Origin: Bacillota bacterium
Lineage (GTDB): Bacteria > Bacillota > Clostridia > Christensenellales > Pumilibacteraceae
Assembly (NCBI GenBank): GCA_009787685.1
Contig: WQSV01000021.1
Coordinates: 1 to 14,041, forward strand
Length of the DNA: 14,041 bases
Direction: 5' to 3'
Shown here: positions 11,187 to 14,041 of the stretch, piece by piece
Layout: every line of letters begins with the position of its first letter
Numbering within the stretch: position 1 is the stretch's first letter
Position numbers and translations under genes: made by a program
The notes under the pieces: generated by a model
Seen by the model: the letters and a program-made list of their open reading frames with translations, nothing else
What the model was told of the DNA's origin: nothing
The model's database searches: none

Positions 11187-13685
11187 ATGAAAAAGAAAGA
11201 TAACAACAACGAAGAGTTGAAAAAAATTGTCGATAACACAAAGATTGTCAAGCGTCAAATCAAAGAAGAAATGGAGAAATCATTCATTTCTTATGCGATG
11301 GCGGTTAACGTCTCTCGTGCCATTCCAGATGTTCGAGATGGATTAAAACCTGTTCACCGCAGAATTTTGTATGCGATGGGCGAACTCAACCTCTACCCAG
11401 ACAAGCCATACCGCAAATGCGCAAGAATCGTCGGTGACGTTTTGGGTAAATATCATCCTCACGGTGACAGCGCGGTCTATAACGCGCTTGTTCGTCTTGC
11501 TCAGCCGTTTTCTATTCTACATCCACTGGTTGATGGACATGGAAACTTCGGGTCAGTCGATGGCGACCCAGCAGCCGCACAACGTTACACTGAAGCAAAA
11601 CTCAGCAAAATCGCAGCAGAAATGCTTCGAGATATTGACAAGGAAACAGTTGACTGGTATCCAAACTTTGACGACTCACTCGAGCAACCTCAAGTTTTGC
11701 CGTCACGCTTTCCAAACCTTCTTGTTAACGGCTCAGATGGTATTGCGGTCGGTATGGCAACGAACATCCCCCCTCACAATTTAAGAGAAACTGTCAACGC
11801 AGTTATCGCTTTGATTGACAACCCGGAAATCTCAATCGATGATCTTTGCACTTTCATTCCTGCGCCTGACTATCCAACGGGTGGCGTTATAATGGGAAGA
11901 GCTAATCTTCGCAGAGCCTATAAAACGGGTCGTGGTGGTGTTGTTATTCGATCTAAATGTGAAATTCAAGAATATTCAGCACGTGAAGGCGGAGAAGCAA
12001 AGCGTGAAAGAATCGTTGTCACGGAACTGCCTTATCAAGTTAACAAAGCAGAACTCATCGCGCATATTGCTGACCTTGTCAAAGAAAAGAAAATTGAGGG
12101 AATCAGTGCAATTCATGAACAAAGTGACAGAACTGGACTAAGAGTTGTCATTGATATCAAGCGTGACGCTCAAGCAAACGTTGTTTTGAACTTGCTTTAT
12201 AAACACACTAATCTCCAAATTTCAAATGGTATCACGTTCCTTTCCCTTGTCAATGGCGAACCGAAAATCTTGAACCTTAAAGAGATGCTCTATTATTACC
12301 TTGAGCATCAAAAAGAAATCGTTGTCCGCAGAACAAAATATGACCTTGAAAAAGCGGAAGAAAGAGAGCACATTCTTGAAGGACTTGTCAAAGCTCTTGC
12401 AAACATTGACGATGTTATTGCAATTATCAAAAAATCGCGCGACAAAGTTGAAGCCGCAGAGCAGTTGATGGCGAAATTCATTCTTTCCGACAAACAAGCG
12501 AACGCAATCCTTGAGATGCGTCTGTCTCGCTTGACTAGTCTGGAAGTTGAACACCTCAAAAATGAGCTTGCTCAAATCAAAGAAGTAATCGCTGACCTCA
12601 AAAATATCCTTAACACTCCTCAACGCGTTCTTGATATCCTCAAAGAAGAGATGGGAGAAATCGTTGAAAAACACGGAAGGGATAGACAAACTGAAATTCA
12701 AATCGACTATGACGAAATTGACATTGGCGACCTCATTGACAAAGAAGATGTCGTTGTTTCGATGACTCACTTTGGCTATGTCAAACGCCTTCCAAAAAAT
12801 GAATATCGTGCGCAACGTCGTGGAGGGAAAGGCGTCACTGCTCATCGCCCGAAAGAAGAAGATTTTGTCACAAGAATGTTCGTCACAAACACCCATGATA
12901 ACTTGTTGTTCTTCACAAACTTTGGAAAAGTTTATGCAATCAAAGCCTATGAAGTTCCAGAGTTCGAAAGAACGGCAAGAGGAAGAGCAATCGTCAACCT
13001 ATTGCAACTCCAAGAAGGTGAAAAAGTGGAAGCTATCATTCCTCTCAAAGATGACACTCAAGGCAACCTCATGATGGCAACAAGAAAAGGACTCGTCAAA
13101 AAGACTGACCTAGTCGAATTCAAGAGTATCAGAAAAGTTGGAAAAATTGCAATTGCCCTCAATGAAGGCGATGAATTAATGAGCGTTCAATTGACGACTG
13201 GGAGAGACGAAATTTTGATTGCATCTCATGAAGGAAAAGTCATTCGCTTTGCTGAAGACGATGTCAGAAAAATGGGTCGCGGAACACAAGGCGTCCGAAG
13301 CATGCGCTTAAACGAAAAAGACTATGTTGTCGACATGACGGTTGTTAAAGACGGCTTTGAAGTCCTCACTGTCTCTCAAAATGGCTATGGAAAACGAAGT
13401 GACCTCGAAGATTATCGTCTCCAATTCCGCGGAGGAAAAGGTATCAAAGCGGGAAGATTCACCGAAAAAACAGGAAATCTTGTCAATCTCAAACTAATCA
13501 ACCCAGAAGATGATATCATGATTATTGCCGACAACGGAACAATAATCAGAATGCGAGCAAAAGATGTCTCAAAAATCTCGCGTGACACCCAAGGTGTCCG
13601 AATGATGCGCCTCAAAGGAGCAGGAGAAGTAGTTTGCGTAGCAGTAGCCGAACCCGAAGAAGAAATCATTGAAGAAGAAGAATAA
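11187..13685 (+). CDS. gyrA: DNA gyrase subunit A
   Basis: Breakage-reunion subunit of gyrase. The catalytic tyrosine is Y134 in AAQRYTEA. The N-terminal domain has the usual ISYAMAV and RDGLKPVHRRILYAM blocks. The C-terminal DNA-wrapping domain carries the GyrA box QRRGGKG (543-549), which marks gyrase rather than topoisomerase IV, and a degenerate repeat FRGGKGIKAG later. The tail ends in a run of Glu residues, as in GyrA proteins whose acidic tail tunes wrapping. At 832 residues the length is normal. In the quinolone-resistance region the sequence is GDSAVYN: Ser95 equals E. coli Ser83, but Asn99 stands where E. coli has Asp87. GAGGAA lies about 8 bases before the ATG. It is probably co-transcribed with gyrB, and a terminator follows. 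Confidence 0.98.
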   Translation: MKKKDNNNEELKKIVDNTKIVKRQIKEEMEKSFISYAMAVNVSRAIPDVRDGLKPVHRRILYAMGELNLYPDKPYRKCARIVGDVLGKYHPHGDSAVYNALVRLAQPFSILHPLVDGHGNFGSVDGDPAAAQRYTEAKLSKIAAEMLRDIDKETVDWYPNFDDSLEQPQVLPSRFPNLLVNGSDGIAVGMATNIPPHNLRETVNAVIALIDNPEISIDDLCTFIPAPDYPTGGVIMGRANLRRAYKTGRGGVVIRSKCEIQEYSAREGGEAKRERIVVTELPYQVNKAELIAHIADLVKEKKIEGISAIHEQSDRTGLRVVIDIKRDAQANVVLNLLYKHTNLQISNGITFLSLVNGEPKILNLKEMLYYYLEHQKEIVVRRTKYDLEKAEEREHILEGLVKALANIDDVIAIIKKSRDKVEAAEQLMAKFILSDKQANAILEMRLSRLTSLEVEHLKNELAQIKEVIADLKNILNTPQRVLDILKEEMGEIVEKHGRDRQTEIQIDYDEIDIGDLIDKEDVVVSMTHFGYVKRLPKNEYRAQRRGGKGVTAHRPKEEDFVTRMFVTNTHDNLLFFTNFGKVYAIKAYEVPEFERTARGRAIVNLLQLQEGEKVEAIIPLKDDTQGNLMMATRKGLVKKTDLVEFKSIRKVGKIAIALNEGDELMSVQLTTGRDEILIASHEGKVIRFAEDDVRKMGRGTQGVRSMRLNEKDYVVDMTVVKDGFEVLTVSQNGYGKRSDLEDYRLQFRGGKGIKAGRFTEKTGNLVNLKLINPEDDIMIIADNGTIIRMRAKDVSKISRDTQGVRMMRLKGAGEVVCVAVAEPEEEIIEEEE

Positions 13686-13692
13686 AACCAAC

Positions 13693-13720
13693 AAAAAAGT
13701 GCCAATTAAGGCACTTTTTT
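13693..13720 (+). terminator. Intrinsic terminator after gyrA
   Basis: AAAAAAGTGCC (13693-13703) pairs perfectly with GGCACTTTTTT (13710-13720) around an AATTAA loop, followed by further T residues. It closes the gyrB-gyrA unit 7 bp after the stop. Confidence 0.93.
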
Positions 13721-13750
13721 GTTTTTGAAAAAAGCTATTATTTCTTATTT

Positions 13751-13820
13751 GAGTTTTTGCTTACCTTTTAAATTGGGTTTTTGCTTACCTTTTAAATTGG
13801 GTTTTTGCTTACCTTTTAAA
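13751..13820. repeat. 24-bp tandem repeat, almost three copies
   Basis: Copies at 13751-13774, 13775-13798 and 13799-13820 share TTTTTGCTTACCTTTTAAA without change; the first differs by GAG for GGG and the last is cut short. On the minus strand the core reads AAAAGGTAAGCAAAAACCC. Just beyond lies GGGGTCAAAACACTC (minus strand, 13852-13838). Multiple subterminal repeats of this size occur at the ends of IS21-family elements, so this may be an insertion sequence end, but no transposase gene is in the window. Confidence 0.8.
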
Positions 13821-13903
13821 AAAGATAAAGGGGGATAGAGTGTTTTGACCCCATAACTAGTTTGCCATTATTTTATCAAAGGCATTATTCTTACTTTCAC
13901 TAT

Positions 13904-14041
13904 TCAACAACAATTTAAAAAAACAAGTAGCACTGATCTAAAAGCAGCAGTAGCGGTACCTGATGGGCCTGCGAAGATAGTGTTTTGATTAACGAAGTGG
14001 ACAGCGCCGCCAAGATTAGCGGAAGCTAGTTGCGAGGCAGC
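13904..14041 (-). CDS. C-terminal fragment resembling a phage tail-fibre protein (5' partial)
   Basis: The minus strand is open from the window end to TGA at 13904-13906 and gives 45 residues. Its central part, NTIFAGPSGTATAAFRSVL, resembles the AGP-SG-A-APTFR-LV motif that recurs in phage tail-fibre and other repetitive structural proteins; such a motif is normally followed by a DIPAL-like stretch. Here the sequence instead turns into LLVFLNCC and stops, so the match breaks near 13920-13930. The fragment has about 50% GC, clearly above its surroundings. The reading is based on motif memory only. It could be the degraded edge of a prophage, a genuine short gene end, or an assembly junction at the contig end. 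Confidence 0.4.
   Translation of the reverse strand, partial: AASQLASANLGGAVHFVNQNTIFAGPSGTATAAFRSVLLVFLNCC

Noticed and set aside
12222..12896. Minus-strand 224-aa open frame inside gyrA
   Set aside because: Fully inside gyrA; Phe/Asp-rich translation is the reverse image of Lys/Glu and Ile codons.
13751..13820. CRISPR array
   Set aside because: The 24-bp copies are directly tandem with no spacers.

Overview
The window looks like part of the chromosome of an AT-rich, spore-forming or formerly spore-forming Bacillota (Clostridia-like) bacterium, probably uncultured. The evidence is the SpmA/SpmB spore maturation pair, a SpmA-type gene next to metG, adjacent gyrB-gyrA, intrinsic terminators of low-GC type, extended -10 promoters and ordinary use of TAA, TAG and TGA as stops. 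No rRNA, tRNA or CRISPR array was seen.

Layout. (1) 1-2298: a plus-strand module of a zinc-ribbon C-terminal fragment, a double zinc-ribbon membrane-anchored protein (369 aa) and a four-helix membrane protein with a charged tail (223 aa), closed by a strong terminator. It recalls the SPFH/zinc-ribbon genes next to pspA in Bacillus. (2) 2386-2908: a divergent pair, an XRE regulator (minus) and a small Cys-rich protein (plus), around two 17-bp operator-like palindromes. Each gene reads as if it had lost one base in an A run. (3) 2946-4287: spmB and spmA on the minus strand, separated by a repeat-filled gap. (4) 4466-8889: metG, a Nif3-like metal protein, a TatD-like hydrolase and a TatD-associated radical SAM protein, an information-processing and RNA/DNA housekeeping block. 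(5) 9015-13720: gyrB with a structured leader, then gyrA and a terminator; together these encode both subunits of DNA gyrase. (6) 13721-14041: a 24-bp tandem repeat and a more GC-rich fragment resembling a phage tail-fibre C terminus on the minus strand.

The most unusual features are not genes. Heptanucleotide-periodic, partly palindromic sequences occur at five places, four intergenic and one inserted in frame in metG, where it seems to add roughly 25 residues to the catalytic core. A second motif, a hairpin with an 18-nt block around CTTTTGCAA-ATGACC and a compensatory base-pair change, sits upstream of both the Nif3-like gene and gyrB. All family names rest on reading the translated sequence and memory of the families; no database search was run.
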